Origin: CAWGAJ01 sp963820545
GTDB lineage: Bacteria > Planctomycetota > Planctomycetia > Pirellulales > Thermoguttaceae
NCBI GenBank assembly: GCA_963820545.1
Contig: CAWGAJ010000001.1
Coordinates: forward strand, 1,054,001-1,118,000
Reading direction: 5' to 3'
DNA: 64,000 nt
In this document: one piece after another, positions 8,597 to 20,030 of the stretch
Layout: the number at the start of each line of letters is the position of its first letter
Numbering within the stretch: the stretch's first letter is position 1
Position numbers and translations under genes: made by a program
The notes under the pieces: generated by a model
The model's input: only the letters and a program-made list of their open reading frames with translations
Told to the model about the DNA's origin: nothing
Databases searched by the model: none

Positions 8597-10795
8597 ATGA
8601 GCCAAATCGAAACAGTTGTTACGCGATCTCCGCATCCCCCGGTGCAGATTGGGATTTCGTCGGAAAATTTGCATGAAAAGTGCATCGCTTTGGCGAGGAA
8701 TTTGTGGTGGAGTTGGCATGCCGAGGTGATCAATCTTTTTCGCGATCTGGATCCCATTCGTTGGCGTCAACTGGACCATAACCCCATTGCCTTGCTCTCG
8801 GAATTTACGCCCGAACGCTTGGAGATGCGCGCGGCGGAATTGGTTTTATACAGCCGCATCAATCAGGCTTATCGGCGGTTGAAGGAATATGTGGCGCAAA
8901 CCCCGCGTTGGGGCAGAACACATGGCGGCGTGCTGGGATCCAAGCCGGTAGCCTATTTTTCCTTGGAGTTCGGCGTCCACGAGTCGGTGCCGGTTTATTC
9001 CGGCGGCCTGGGCGTGCTTTCCGGCGACCATATCAAAAGCGCCAGCGGGTTGGGCGTGCCCCTGGTGGCCATCGGCTTGTTTTACGATCAGGGCTATTTC
9101 AAGCAGCAACTGGACATCAACGGTTGGCAGCACGAGGAATACCTGGATACCAAGGTGGAAAACCTGCCCATGGAACCGGCCTTGGGTCTGGACGGCAAGC
9201 CGCTTAGCGTGCGCATCGACACCCGCACCGGCCGACTGCTTTCGAAGGTCTGGCTAATGCGCGTAGGCCGAGTAAATCTGTACCTTTTGGACTGCGACGT
9301 ATCGAGCAACAGTCCGGAAGATCGCGAACTGACCGCCCGGCTCTACGGCGGCGACAATCGCACCCGCATCCGCCAGGAGATGGTGGCGGGAGTAGGAGGC
9401 GTGCGGGCTTTACGGGCATTAGGAATCAGCCCCGGGGTATATCATCTTAACGAAGGACACAGCGCCTTTGCCATCCTGGAAGCCATCCGGGAGCGGATGA
9501 AAGACGACGGCATGAGTTTTGATTCCGCTTTGCGCGAGGTGGCCCAACACACAGTCTTTACTACGCACACTCCCGTGCCCGCCGGTCACGACCGCTTCGA
9601 CAAGAACCTTGTTGAAGAGCACCTTGGGCCGCTACGGGACGAATTGGGCATCTCGCTCGATCAACTAATGGGACTGGGCCGCGTGGAGCCGCAAAACGAC
9701 TATGAACCCTTCTGTATGACCGTGCTAGGATTGAAACTCTCGCGCCGCGCCAACGCGGTGAGCAATTTGCACGGGCATATCACGCGGCGGATGTGGGCGC
9801 ATCTCTGGCCGTGGCGCGTGGAGGAGGAAATTCCCATCGGACATATCACCAACGGCGTGCATATTCAAAGCTGGCTGGCCTGGCAGATGCAACAACTGTA
9901 CGACCGTTATTTCCCCGCCGGTTGGATGGAACGCATGGGCGAGCCTGAAGTATGGCAAACCATCCATGACGTGGACCTCGGCGAATTGTGGGAAACGCAC
10001 TATGCCATGAAAAATCTGCTTTTGGCGTTTGTCCGTCGCCGCATCAGCCGGCAGTGCCGCCGTCGGGGGGAAAGCGACGAAGCGGTCGAGGCGGCCCGGA
10101 ATATCCTCGATCCGAATGTCCTTACCATCGGCTTTGGCCGGCGCTTCGCCACGTACAAACGGGCAGCCTTGATTTTGAACGACTTGGACTGGTTGGCCAC
10201 GATCGTCAACGATCCCAACCGGCCCATGCAAATCATCTTTTCCGGCAAGGCACATCCGGCCGACGATCCGGGCAAACAATTGATCCAGCGGATTACCAAC
10301 TTGCGTCACGATCCGCGCTTTGCCGGACGCATCGCCTTTGTGGAAGATTATGACATCAACGTCTGCCGGCACTTGATCCAGGGAGTCGATGTGTGGCTGA
10401 ATAGTCCCCGCCGGCCTTTGGAAGCCTCGGGCACGAGCGGTCAAAAAGCCGTGCTCAACGGCGCGTTGAACCTCTCGGTCCTCGACGGCTGGTGGGCCGA
10501 GGCATACGACGGCTCGAACGGCTTCGCCATCGGCAAGGGGATGGCGCACATCGATGATCAAATCACCGACTCCCGCGATTACGCCAGTCTGCAACAAGTG
10601 CTCACCAAAGAAGTCATTCCTTTGTATTACGACCGCGACGTCGACGGCCTGCCCCGGGGCTGGATCAAGAGAATGATGAATTCCATCAGCTCCCTGGCGT
10701 GGCGGTTCAGCGCCGACCGCATGGTCGCCGACTATGTGCGCCACGCCTACCTGCACGCCTCCGGCGGACTAAGCTGCGATATGAACGTGAAGTAA
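8597..10795 (+). CDS. glgP: Alpha-glucan (glycogen/maltodextrin) phosphorylase
   Basis: A GT35-family enzyme of 732 residues that releases glucose 1-phosphate from alpha-1,4-glucans. It has the short bacterial/archaeal form with an N-terminal DUF3417-type segment (NLWWSWH near residue 33). Further blocks are YFSLEFGVHES, HLNEGHSAFA, and the pyridoxal phosphate segment EASGTSGQKAVLNGALN, whose Lys binds the cofactor. Where many relatives have GTSGMK this protein has GTSGQK. It starts at ATG 8597, with no strong ribosome site. It stands alone, with no other glycogen gene nearby. Confidence 0.93.
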   Translation: MSQIETVVTRSPHPPVQIGISSENLHEKCIALARNLWWSWHAEVINLFRDLDPIRWRQLDHNPIALLSEFTPERLEMRAAELVLYSRINQAYRRLKEYVAQTPRWGRTHGGVLGSKPVAYFSLEFGVHESVPVYSGGLGVLSGDHIKSASGLGVPLVAIGLFYDQGYFKQQLDINGWQHEEYLDTKVENLPMEPALGLDGKPLSVRIDTRTGRLLSKVWLMRVGRVNLYLLDCDVSSNSPEDRELTARLYGGDNRTRIRQEMVAGVGGVRALRALGISPGVYHLNEGHSAFAILEAIRERMKDDGMSFDSALREVAQHTVFTTHTPVPAGHDRFDKNLVEEHLGPLRDELGISLDQLMGLGRVEPQNDYEPFCMTVLGLKLSRRANAVSNLHGHITRRMWAHLWPWRVEEEIPIGHITNGVHIQSWLAWQMQQLYDRYFPAGWMERMGEPEVWQTIHDVDLGELWETHYAMKNLLLAFVRRRISRQCRRRGESDEAVEAARNILDPNVLTIGFGRRFATYKRAALILNDLDWLATIVNDPNRPMQIIFSGKAHPADDPGKQLIQRITNLRHDPRFAGRIAFVEDYDINVCRHLIQGVDVWLNSPRRPLEASGTSGQKAVLNGALNLSVLDGWWAEAYDGSNGFAIGKGMAHIDDQITDSRDYASLQQVLTKEVIPLYYDRDVDGLPRGWIKRMMNSISSLAWRFSADRMVADYVRHAYLHASGGLSCDMNVK

Positions 10796-10906
10796 CAGAG
10801 GTCAGAGGTCAGTGGACAGGGATCAGATAAAATATTTGACCTGGATCAATTTACCCTGACCGCCGACCTCCGCCCTCTGACCTCTGAACCCCGACCCCTG
10901 ACCGCT

Positions 10907-11482
10907 ATGAAAGTTTTCGTTCTCATCGGCCATCAAAAACAGGGAAGTTTTTGCCACGCCATTGCCGCCACAGCGGTGGAGGAACTAAAAGCGGCCGGCC
11001 ATACGGTTATTTATCACGATCTGTACGCCGAAAAATTCGATCCCATTTTGCCTGACGAAGAGATTCCGAAAAACGGCATGCTCGATCCGATTGTTCGCTG
11101 CCACTGCGATGAGCTGATCGCGGCCGACGGCTATGTGATCGTGCATCCGAACTGGTGGGCCATGCCGCCGGCAATACTGAAAGGTTGGCTGGACCGCGTG
11201 CTGCGCCAGGGCGTGGCCTACGAGTTCACGGCCCAGAGCGTAAACGGACTCTTAAAAGGCCGCAAGGCCGTAGTATTCACCACATCAAACACCCCGCGCG
11301 ACGACGAACTGCGCCTTTTCAGCGATCCGCTGGAAAATCTCTGGAAAACCTGCGTGTTTAACTTCTGCGGCGTGGAAGATTTCTTCCGCCGCAACTTCGA
11401 ATCGATCATCATGAGCACGCCGAAACAACGTGCTTCTTGGTTGGAAGAAGTGCGCCAAATTATCCGCCAACGCTTCGCTTAG
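10907..11482 (+). CDS. Flavodoxin-fold NAD(P)H-dependent oxidoreductase
   Basis: A 191-residue protein of the Flavodoxin_2 (NQO/KefF-like) family. It shows the N-terminal strand MKVFVLIGH with a phosphate-binding loop, the VIVHPNWWAMPPAILKGWLD motif that contacts flavin in this family, and a TTSNTP segment. Members reduce quinones or similar acceptors in the cytoplasm. The start ATG 10907 sits right after a short repeat-like spacer. The physiological substrate cannot be read from sequence. Confidence 0.85.
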   Translation: MKVFVLIGHQKQGSFCHAIAATAVEELKAAGHTVIYHDLYAEKFDPILPDEEIPKNGMLDPIVRCHCDELIAADGYVIVHPNWWAMPPAILKGWLDRVLRQGVAYEFTAQSVNGLLKGRKAVVFTTSNTPRDDELRLFSDPLENLWKTCVFNFCGVEDFFRRNFESIIMSTPKQRASWLEEVRQIIRQRFA

Positions 11483-11520
11483 GGGATCGAGGATCGGGGA
11501 TATGGGCGTGCAGTTAATCA

Positions 11521-11547
11521 AGCCCACGGGTTGCAACCCGTGGGCTT
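11521..11547. terminator. Hairpin with perfect stem, possible terminator or intergenic repeat
   Basis: AGCCCACGGG and CCCGTGGGCT form a perfect 10 bp stem around a TTGCAA loop, followed by TTATT. It lies 39 bp after the oxidoreductase stop. It could end transcription, but the palindrome also resembles repeated elements spread through such genomes, and the T tract is short. Confidence 0.45.
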
Positions 11548-11608
11548 ATTGGTATAAATAAAAAGGCGTTTACTTTTATACCAATTATTTAATCTAAGGA
11601 GCAATTCC

Positions 11609-12076
11609 ATGCGAAACATTATTACGCTATTAATTCTCTCGACCGCCTTCAACATTTATGGAGCGGATAAAACTGCTTCACCACAAGAAAATGATCCGCT
11701 GGCAAAGCAAATTATTCAGATGGAGAAAAGTGCTTTGGAAAGATGGAACAACGGCGATCCGTCGGGCTATATCGATATTCTCTCGGACGATGCGGTCTAT
11801 TTCGATCCTTCATTGGAGCAAAGATTGGACGGAAAAGAAGCGTTAATCAAACTCCTTGAGCCAATCCGCGGTAAAATTCATGCGGATAAATACGAGATGT
11901 TGAATCCCAAAATGCAAGCGGTAAAAGACATGGCAGTCTTGACATATAATCTTATTTCCGTTGAGGGTCAGAAGACTTGGCGATGGAATTCCACCGAAGT
12001 ATATCAACTTGAAAAAGACGGAAAATGGCGAATTATTCAATCTCATTGGTCACTGACAAAACCGAATAAGAAGTAA
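11609..12076 (+). CDS. Exported NTF2-like (DUF4440/SnoaL) protein
   Basis: A 155-residue protein with a short signal peptide (MRNIITLLILSTAFNIYG, cleaved near AD). The rest matches the NTF2-like fold: a helix with ALERWNNGDPSGYIDILSDDAVYFDP, a DGKEALIKLL helix and C-terminal strands ending WRIIQSHWS. Such domains serve as small-molecule pockets, and many have no known activity. The start is supported by AAGGAG 7-12 bases upstream. It is followed by hemD after 7 bp. Confidence 0.8.
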   Translation: MRNIITLLILSTAFNIYGADKTASPQENDPLAKQIIQMEKSALERWNNGDPSGYIDILSDDAVYFDPSLEQRLDGKEALIKLLEPIRGKIHADKYEMLNPKMQAVKDMAVLTYNLISVEGQKTWRWNSTEVYQLEKDGKWRIIQSHWSLTKPNKK

Positions 12077-12083
12077 TACTGCA

Positions 12084-12884
12084 ATGCCCGGCAAAACACA
12101 TAATGCCAGACTATTGGCTGGTAAGACGGTGATGGTCACCCGGCCGCGCGGGGAAGATGACGCCCTATGCAAACAATTGCGCAAGTTAGGGGCCGAAGTA
12201 TTGATCCACCCAGTGATTTCAATCTCCGATCCGCCCGATTGGCAGCCGGTCGATGACGCTTTGAAACGCTTGGATCAGTTTGATTGGATCGTTTTTTCCA
12301 GCGGCAACGGCGTTCATTATTTTCTCGATCGCCTGATGGCCATCGGCGGCGATCTGCGGCGCCTAAGGAGCGTGAAGCTGGCAGCCATCGGCCCGGCCAC
12401 GGCCGATGAACTTTTTGGGTACCATCTGCGCGCCGATCTGGTGCCGGCAGAATTCCGTGCCGAGTCGCTGGCCCAGTCGCTGGGCAAAGAAGCATCAGGC
12501 AGATTTTATTTGCTGATTCGGGCCAGCCGCGGACGAGAAGTTTTGGCCGAACAATTGACCGCGGCCGGGGCCAGCGTGGAGCAAGTCGTAGCTTACACCA
12601 GCAGCGACGTTCCTGAGCCCGATGCGGAAATTGCCGCAATGCTTTCTGCCGGCGGGATCGATTGGATCACGGTGACAAGCTCTTCGATTGCCCGAGCGCT
12701 TGTGGCGATGTTCGGCGAGAAATTGCGGCAGAGCAAATTGGCCAGCATTAGTCCGGTGACTTCGGCCACGCTCAAAGAATTTGGTTATGAACCGGTGGTG
12801 GAAGCGACTGAGTACACCATGCCAGGCTTGGCGGCGGCCATTCGACAGGGGCCTGACCCCAGATTACCCGCGCGGCGGGCTTGA
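12084..12884 (+). CDS. hemD: Uroporphyrinogen-III synthase
   Basis: HemD closes hydroxymethylbilane to uroporphyrinogen III in tetrapyrrole synthesis. The 266-residue protein has the two-domain pattern: VMVTRPRGEDDALCKQL at the start, WIVFSSGNGVHYFLDRL, the hinge IGPATADEL, then DWITVTSSSIARALV and SPVTSATLKEFG near the end. It lies 7 bp after the NTF2-like gene. The last dozen residues are encoded partly by a GGGGCCTGACCCC palindrome and look like a late extension. No other hem gene is near. Confidence 0.85.
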   Translation: MPGKTHNARLLAGKTVMVTRPRGEDDALCKQLRKLGAEVLIHPVISISDPPDWQPVDDALKRLDQFDWIVFSSGNGVHYFLDRLMAIGGDLRRLRSVKLAAIGPATADELFGYHLRADLVPAEFRAESLAQSLGKEASGRFYLLIRASRGREVLAEQLTAAGASVEQVVAYTSSDVPEPDAEIAAMLSAGGIDWITVTSSSIARALVAMFGEKLRQSKLASISPVTSATLKEFGYEPVVEATEYTMPGLAAAIRQGPDPRLPARRA

Positions 12885-12963
12885 CGTGTCCGGGATTTCG
12901 TTGAAAATCCAGGTGATGGACCGGATCATTAACGAACAGGCACTAATTATAAGGAGACTTCAG

Positions 12964-14073
12964 ATGCGTAAACGAATTAGAATATTGGGAATGAGTGAAG
13001 CATGGATCGTGGGGGTAGTTTCGTTTTTCATCCTAGGCGTCTGGATGAAGCAACCGGGCGTCAGGATTCAGGCCGCGGAGGCCAAAGTCCCGTCGATCGA
13101 GACCTTTGCCCAAGCCGTCAAGGCAGGCCCAAAAATCTCAAGTATCCACATCCAGGGCAGGATCCGCACCAGTCCGGGTGACAACTTCTCTTGTATTGAC
13201 TCAAAACTTGAGTTTGTTCCCATAGAGGTGTGGAAAGAGTTCGGCGAAAAGTCAAAGTGGCGAGTCGAAAAGCCGGGAAGGGTAATCGTCATGGATGGCG
13301 AGACAACAATCATGCTGATGAAACCCAATGAGGGCGTAAAAATTCCCAGACCAACCGAGGGGGCATTCGATAGCAACTGGTTGCTTTCTTTGGCAAATGT
13401 GCGGGACTTGCTTGTCAACGAACAACAGTTGGCATTGGCTAAAGGCTGGGATATTAAGCTTGCCCGCAAGAAGGTTAAAAATGCGGAAAAAATGGAGGTT
13501 ACCGTCAAGACAAAAAGCGAAGTGGATGAAGATGACGATTCGCGGAACAAGTGGATTAACACTTCGGATACGCGCCGGGTTTATCGTTTCGACGCGAAAA
13601 CGAAACGATTGGAAGACATTCAAATTTATCTTCAACAAAAAAACAAAGATGTATTAATCTATGAAGCTAACAACATTGTTTACGATAAGCCGATTGATCT
13701 GGCGATATTCACACTCGAGTTGCCTGAAGACGTTAGTTGGTATCAAGAACCTCAAAAGCTGCCAGATAATGAAAAATATGAGAAAATGACGCCTAAAGAG
13801 GCAGCCGAGGCGTTCTTTGAAGCCTGCTCCAACGAAGATTGGGATGAAGCGCAGAAGTTCTGGTCAGGATCGGTGTCTGGGCGAATTAAGGAATACTTAG
13901 GCGGTCTGCAAATCATCAGTATTGGCGAGCCATTCCAGTCCAAGGGTTATACGAAAAGCGGCTGGTTTGTACCTTATGAGATAAAATTAAAAAATGGAGC
14001 AGTTAAGAAACTCAAATTGGCTGTAAGGAATGACAATCCGGGTAAACGTTACATCGTCGACGGGGGAATATAA
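12964..14073 (+). CDS. Membrane-anchored/exported LolA-like protein
   Basis: A 369-residue protein with one membrane segment near residues 11-30 (WIVGVVSFFILGVWM). The outside part has strands such as WRVEKPGRVIVMDGETTIML and RRVYRFDAKTKRLEDIQIY, typical of LolA-like outer-membrane lipoprotein sorting folds in planctomycetes. A C-terminal domain (TPKEAAEAFFEACSNEDWDEAQKFW) resembles small NTF2/DUF4878-like domains. I chose ATG 12964, with AAGGAG upstream; the frame continues open back to 12781, inside hemD. In related genomes such genes often follow a sigma factor and anti-sigma pair; none is visible here. Function is unproven. Confidence 0.6.
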   Translation: MRKRIRILGMSEAWIVGVVSFFILGVWMKQPGVRIQAAEAKVPSIETFAQAVKAGPKISSIHIQGRIRTSPGDNFSCIDSKLEFVPIEVWKEFGEKSKWRVEKPGRVIVMDGETTIMLMKPNEGVKIPRPTEGAFDSNWLLSLANVRDLLVNEQQLALAKGWDIKLARKKVKNAEKMEVTVKTKSEVDEDDDSRNKWINTSDTRRVYRFDAKTKRLEDIQIYLQQKNKDVLIYEANNIVYDKPIDLAIFTLELPEDVSWYQEPQKLPDNEKYEKMTPKEAAEAFFEACSNEDWDEAQKFWSGSVSGRIKEYLGGLQIISIGEPFQSKGYTKSGWFVPYEIKLKNGAVKKLKLAVRNDNPGKRYIVDGGI

Positions 14074-14120
14074 AAATGACTACTGAAAACTGTAACCTGT
14101 AAACTGAAAAAATGGGTGGG

Positions 14121-14148
14121 TTGTCAGGATTTTTGCAGCCGATATAAT
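14121..14148 (+). promoter_or_regulatory. Candidate sigma70-type promoter for the 23S-5S unit
   Basis: TTGTCA (14121-14126), a 16 bp spacer and TATAAT (14143-14148) form a near-consensus housekeeping promoter about 600 bp before the 23S gene. A second pair, TTGACA 14239-14244 and TAGATT 14262-14267 with a 17 bp spacer, could be a tandem promoter as is common for rRNA genes. Start points are inferred only. Confidence 0.5.
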
Positions 14149-14525
14149 TAAGACACAGGGAGGAAAGCTAGTACATTAGAGGGGATACAGGCCCCATAGT
14201 TTTTGGCTGTAAAATAAAAAGAAAGAGCATATTGACAATTGACAGTAATTTTACAGCCTGATAGATTTATAGTTTCGTCCATGGGGCGAGCTTATAACCC
14301 TATTTAGATCAACAGGGGTCGGGTTCCCCAAGGGCTGCAAAATCCAGCCGGTGGAACGCGACCCCTGTCGATCTGACAGCGAAACAAAGCCCCTGTAAAA
14401 GGGCGGAATTTTGACGATCTTTGACAATTCGGTTGTGGTAAGGAAGTGGCATCTTAATTGTGTGAGCCGCGGTGATGTTTTGTACATCACTAGCGGTTCC
14501 GAGGCACTTAGACGGCCGACGGTAG

Positions 14526-14712
14526 GTAAGACGATTTTCAAAATCGTCCTACAGAGCCGGAGGCCAAGAGCGAACGTTACTGGGCAGCGAAGATATCATG
14601 CAAAAATCTTCGCTTCCAATAGCGGCCCATGATCGGCTTCACGTTTTATTGAGGAATGTAAGACGGTTTTGAAAACCGTCCTACGTAAGACGACTTTCAA
14701 AGTCGTCCTACA
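14526..14712. repeat. Three palindromic repeats GTAAGACG(n)CGTCCTAC
   Basis: Three units (about 14525-14553, 14658-14685, 14686-14712) share GTAAGACGR..TTT..AAA..CGTCCTAC with compensating centre changes (ATTTTCAAAAT, GTTTTGAAAAC, ACTTTCAAAGT). Both arms change together, so the palindrome itself is conserved. Two of the units are tandem, immediately before the 23S processing stem. Confidence 0.75.
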
Positions 14713-14743
14713 TTTTTTTCAATGAGGCGATGGAGCGTTGGAT

Positions 14744-17681
<2,938 letters not shown>

Positions 17682-17732
17682 ATCCAACGCTCCTAAGAGC
17701 CTAATTTTAGGAAGCCACTTCTTACCGCAACT

Positions 17733-17799
17733 AAAAAAGTTAACAGTTGACAGTTTACAGTTTTTGAACTGTTTACTGTTAACCGTGAACTGTAAACCA
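17733..17799. repeat. Imperfect palindrome in the 23S-5S spacer
   Basis: GTTAACAGTTGACAGTTTAC and the facing TTTACTGTTAACCGTGAACTG form a long inverted structure centred near 17765. It belongs to the same type of degenerate AACAGTNNACAGT sequences seen in other spacers of this window. Confidence 0.6.
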
Positions 17800-17839
17800 T
17801 ATAGCGGTTCGCCCCTTCGCAGTTGGGGCCGCCGCTCCT

Positions 17840-17948
17840 TTCCGGTGACAATATTCGAAAGGTCACACCCGTTCCCATTCCGAACACGGTAGTTAAGCTT
17901 TCGGAGCCGATGGTAGTGCCCAAAGCGCGAGAGTAGGTGTCGCCGGAT
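17840..17948 (+). rRNA. rrf: 5S ribosomal RNA
   Basis: A typical 5S of about 108 nt. Terminal stem CCGGTGAC pairs with GTCGCCGG; the loop C region CCCATTCCGAACACGG and the 3' part GCCGATGGTAGT...GCGAGAGTAGG are canonical. It lies 150 bp after the 23S. A run of seven T follows at once and may end the transcript. The spacer between 23S and 5S holds a long imperfect palindrome built of AACAGT/ACTGTT units. Confidence 0.95.
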
Positions 17949-18381
17949 TTTTTTGTTTCTTGCCCCCAAAGTCCCCTCGCCCTTTGGGAGAGGGCCAGGG
18001 TGAGGGCGTTTCCCGGGAGAGGCCGGGTGAGGACAGGTAGCATCTTTCTCAACATACCGTCATTCTAAGCGCAAAGGTCATTCTGAGCGCAGCGAAGAAT
18101 CTCTTTTCCTGTCTCCTCTCCCTCCGGGAGAGGCTGGGTGAGGGCTTATCCGGGAGAGGCCAGGGTGAGGGCCGAGAGCGGTTAAATCGCATCTGTTTAT
18201 TGCAAATTTTCAATTGCAAAATGCAAATTGCAAATTGAACAAATACTACCGAACGTTTTGATACCTCGCCATTCTTTTTCACCCAAAAAAGCCCGCCTGT
18301 AAAGCCGTGATCCCTGGTCGTGAACCTTGTTCCTAATTTTGGGGGGATATGCTATAATATAAAAAGCTAAGGAGACTTTTT
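17949..18381. repeat. Intergenic region rich in widespread short repeats
   Basis: Contains three GGGAGAGGCC(A)GGGTGAGGG-type units (17983-18030 and 18120-18172) with complementary CTCTCCCTCCGGGAG, and the element ATTCTGAGCGCAGCGAAGAATCT (about 18081-18104), which is found in intergenic DNA of many unrelated bacteria. No gene is supported before 18382. Confidence 0.7.
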
Positions 18382-18750
18382 ATGGGCTTAACCGTTCTTG
18401 AAATCCATGTGGGCAATCCGGCCAGTCCGGAGATTACTCAACCGATTGAGTTCCTTATTGATTCCGGGGCCATCTATTCAGTGGTTCCCACGCCAATCCT
18501 CGAAAGCCTGGGTATAAAACCAATCGCGGAACAATCCTTCCGTTTGGCCGACGGTTCAAAAATCGTACGAAAAAAAGGGATTGCGCTCTTCAAATACAAA
18601 GACCAAATCGGCGGGGCCGACGTGATCTTCGGTGAAAAGGATGACAGCAAGCTCTTGGGCGCGTTCACCCTGGAAGCATTAGGTCTGGCGCTGGACCCGC
18701 TAAAACGTGAACTAAGACCCCTGCCTATGATTCTGGCAGGTTCATTTTGA
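18382..18750 (+). CDS. Retropepsin-like (clan AA) aspartic protease
   Basis: A 122-residue protein with the clan AA catalytic loop FLIDSGAIYSVVP (hydrophobic-hydrophobic-D-S-G) and a later glycine-containing strand GAFTLEALGLALDP, the pattern of small single-lobed bacterial retropepsin-like proteases that dimerise. A perfect AAGGAG lies 8 bases before the ATG. No signal peptide. Such stand-alone genes often sit in accessory or toxin-antitoxin-like contexts; here the next downstream item is a remnant of a different gene. The substrate is unknown. Confidence 0.75.
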   Translation: MGLTVLEIHVGNPASPEITQPIEFLIDSGAIYSVVPTPILESLGIKPIAEQSFRLADGSKIVRKKGIALFKYKDQIGGADVIFGEKDDSKLLGAFTLEALGLALDPLKRELRPLPMILAGSF

Positions 18751-18813
18751 GAATAGTTTTTTTATTAGTGCCGATTAGCGAGAATTAGCGTTCCAAAAAA
18801 CGCTGAATTTGTT

Positions 18814-18975
18814 TTAAGCTCTCCTGGAAATTACTGCAAAATAATTTGGGCATATCAGGACGAAACCCGCCGAAAAAGCAAACGCCAAAAAGACCTCGCT
18901 GATATTCTACGACTGGTCGAAGTCTACACTGAGCTGAAATATATCCTGCCCGAAGCCCTGCGCAAAGAAACATAA
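18814..18975 (+). pseudogene. C-terminal remnant of a nucleotidyltransferase-like protein
   Basis: An open stretch ending in TAA at 18973-18975 encodes RRKSKRQKDLADILRLVE followed by VYTELKYILPEALRKET. The KRQKDLADI...RLVE...ELKxxLPE pattern is typical of the C terminus of AbiEii/DUF6036-type nucleotidyltransferase-like proteins. Nothing resembling the catalytic half precedes it, so this is judged a decayed gene end. Family assignment rests on a short match. Confidence 0.4.
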
Positions 18976-19102
18976 TAAAACCGCAGGAATTTAAGTAGCT
19001 AGAAATTACGGAAAATAGTTCCGACCCCGTTTCAACGCTGTGTTTGTTCTTTCACGTCGTCGTTGACTTCCAACGACAAGAACGCTGGACTTGCAATTTC
19101 GA

Positions 19103-19729
19103 TTACGTCCGTCTCGCCGGATGGCGCGTTCCGACAATTTCGACAACGTCAGCAAGGCCGGTGATATCGGCGGATACCTTTCCAATTAACTCTCTACCAT
19201 CGTTCAAGATGATCGAATGTGGCTTCGGTGGCTCAAACAGGCGTTTCTTCCAGGCTCCGGTGGCGTGAGGTGGGCCGGTTACACCAAGCTGGATTAGTTT
19301 CCGTATTGAGCGTACATCTACCTTCTGTTGATTGCCAGTCCTCATACCCCACCACCCCCCGGCTGCGGGAAACTCCTTGTAGTCGCCTTCGGACCCATGA
19401 GTGAAACTGCCATCATCTGGGCGTTTCAGACCCTTAATCTTGACCGGGGATAAGTCCTTGGGGTCCATTGGTGACCACTCCATTGGCACGATGAAAATAC
19501 TCGTCAGACGTTTGTATTCTAACGAATCGCTATCATTTCGCGTTACGTTGCCTTCCGCAAATTCGCAGTTCGTCCAAGTCTCCTCAATGAATTCGTCTTT
19601 TTCACAAAAGATTACGGTAGCAGTGAACGGATGAGCCATTCTGAGATTCTCGTCGGGACGTCGACTACAGGCAGAACAGATACCTATTAGGATCGTAACT
19701 AGGTTGTTTAGTACGGTTCTTAGATTCAT
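19103..19729 (-). CDS. Hypothetical protein, possible lipoprotein
   Basis: A 208-residue protein with an N-terminal hydrophobic segment (VLNNLVTILIGICSAC) that could be a signal peptide with a cysteine near residue 20, so a lipoprotein is possible though the lipobox is not ideal. I chose ATG 19729 because GGAGGG lies 8-13 bases upstream. I do not recognise a family. It lies in a lower-GC block between the two 5S copies, with codon use less biased than its core neighbours. Confidence 0.5.
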   Translation of the reverse strand: MNLRTVLNNLVTILIGICSACSRRPDENLRMAHPFTATVIFCEKDEFIEETWTNCEFAEGNVTRNDSDSLEYKRLTSIFIVPMEWSPMDPKDLSPVKIKGLKRPDDGSFTHGSEGDYKEFPAAGGWWGMRTGNQQKVDVRSIRKLIQLGVTGPPHATGAWKKRLFEPPKPHSIILNDGRELIGKVSADITGLADVVEIVGTRHPARRT

Positions 19730-20030
19730 CCTGTTTCCCTCCGCATGCCGATCCACCCAAGCTCAGGGTGCAAGAAACCGCTAAAGATCATCTTTCTAAC
19801 CATCCGGTATTATAATCAAGGGCCGAAGGGCTGCAAGTATGTCACCCACAATTGCTGCCCAGCGTCCAGCCCCTACATGGAATCGTGGCGCGTCTGATCT
19901 TTCCCAAGTTCTAGTTAGAGGGTGACAACTAGTTGGTTGAAAACGGGTCAGAACTATTTTTTTATTCGCATCAATACTTTCTCTGCTGTTTATGATGACG
20001 AATCGTCCGATCCGTTTTTTATCTATTTGG
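19730..20030. other. Intergenic region, nothing recognised
   Basis: About 300 bp between two minus-strand hypothetical genes. No ribosome site, hairpin or repeat worth noting was found. Confidence 0.5.

Larger units (their letters stand above)
14074..14740. other. Leader region of the 23S-5S unit with several palindromes
   Basis: No protein gene is supported. The stretch contains a candidate promoter (14121-14148), a second TTGACA/TAGATT pair (14239-14267), a long imperfect hairpin (14310-14373, CAGGGGTCG paired with CGACCCCTG), and three copies of a GTAAGACG...CGTCCTAC palindrome at about 14525-14553, 14658-14685 and 14686-14712. Confidence 0.6.

Noticed and set aside
9725..10756. 343-codon frame on the minus strand opposite glgP
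   Set aside because: Antisense shadow of the conserved phosphorylase; no family features.
12781..12963. N-terminal extension of the LolA-like gene into hemD
   Set aside because: The extra 61 codons overlap hemD in another frame and lie before a good AAGGAG site and the membrane segment.
17990..18170. GGGAGAGGCCAGGGTGAGGG hairpins as specific terminators of the rRNA unit
   Set aside because: They lack T tracts and match repeats found in spacers of many bacteria, so I list them as repeats only.
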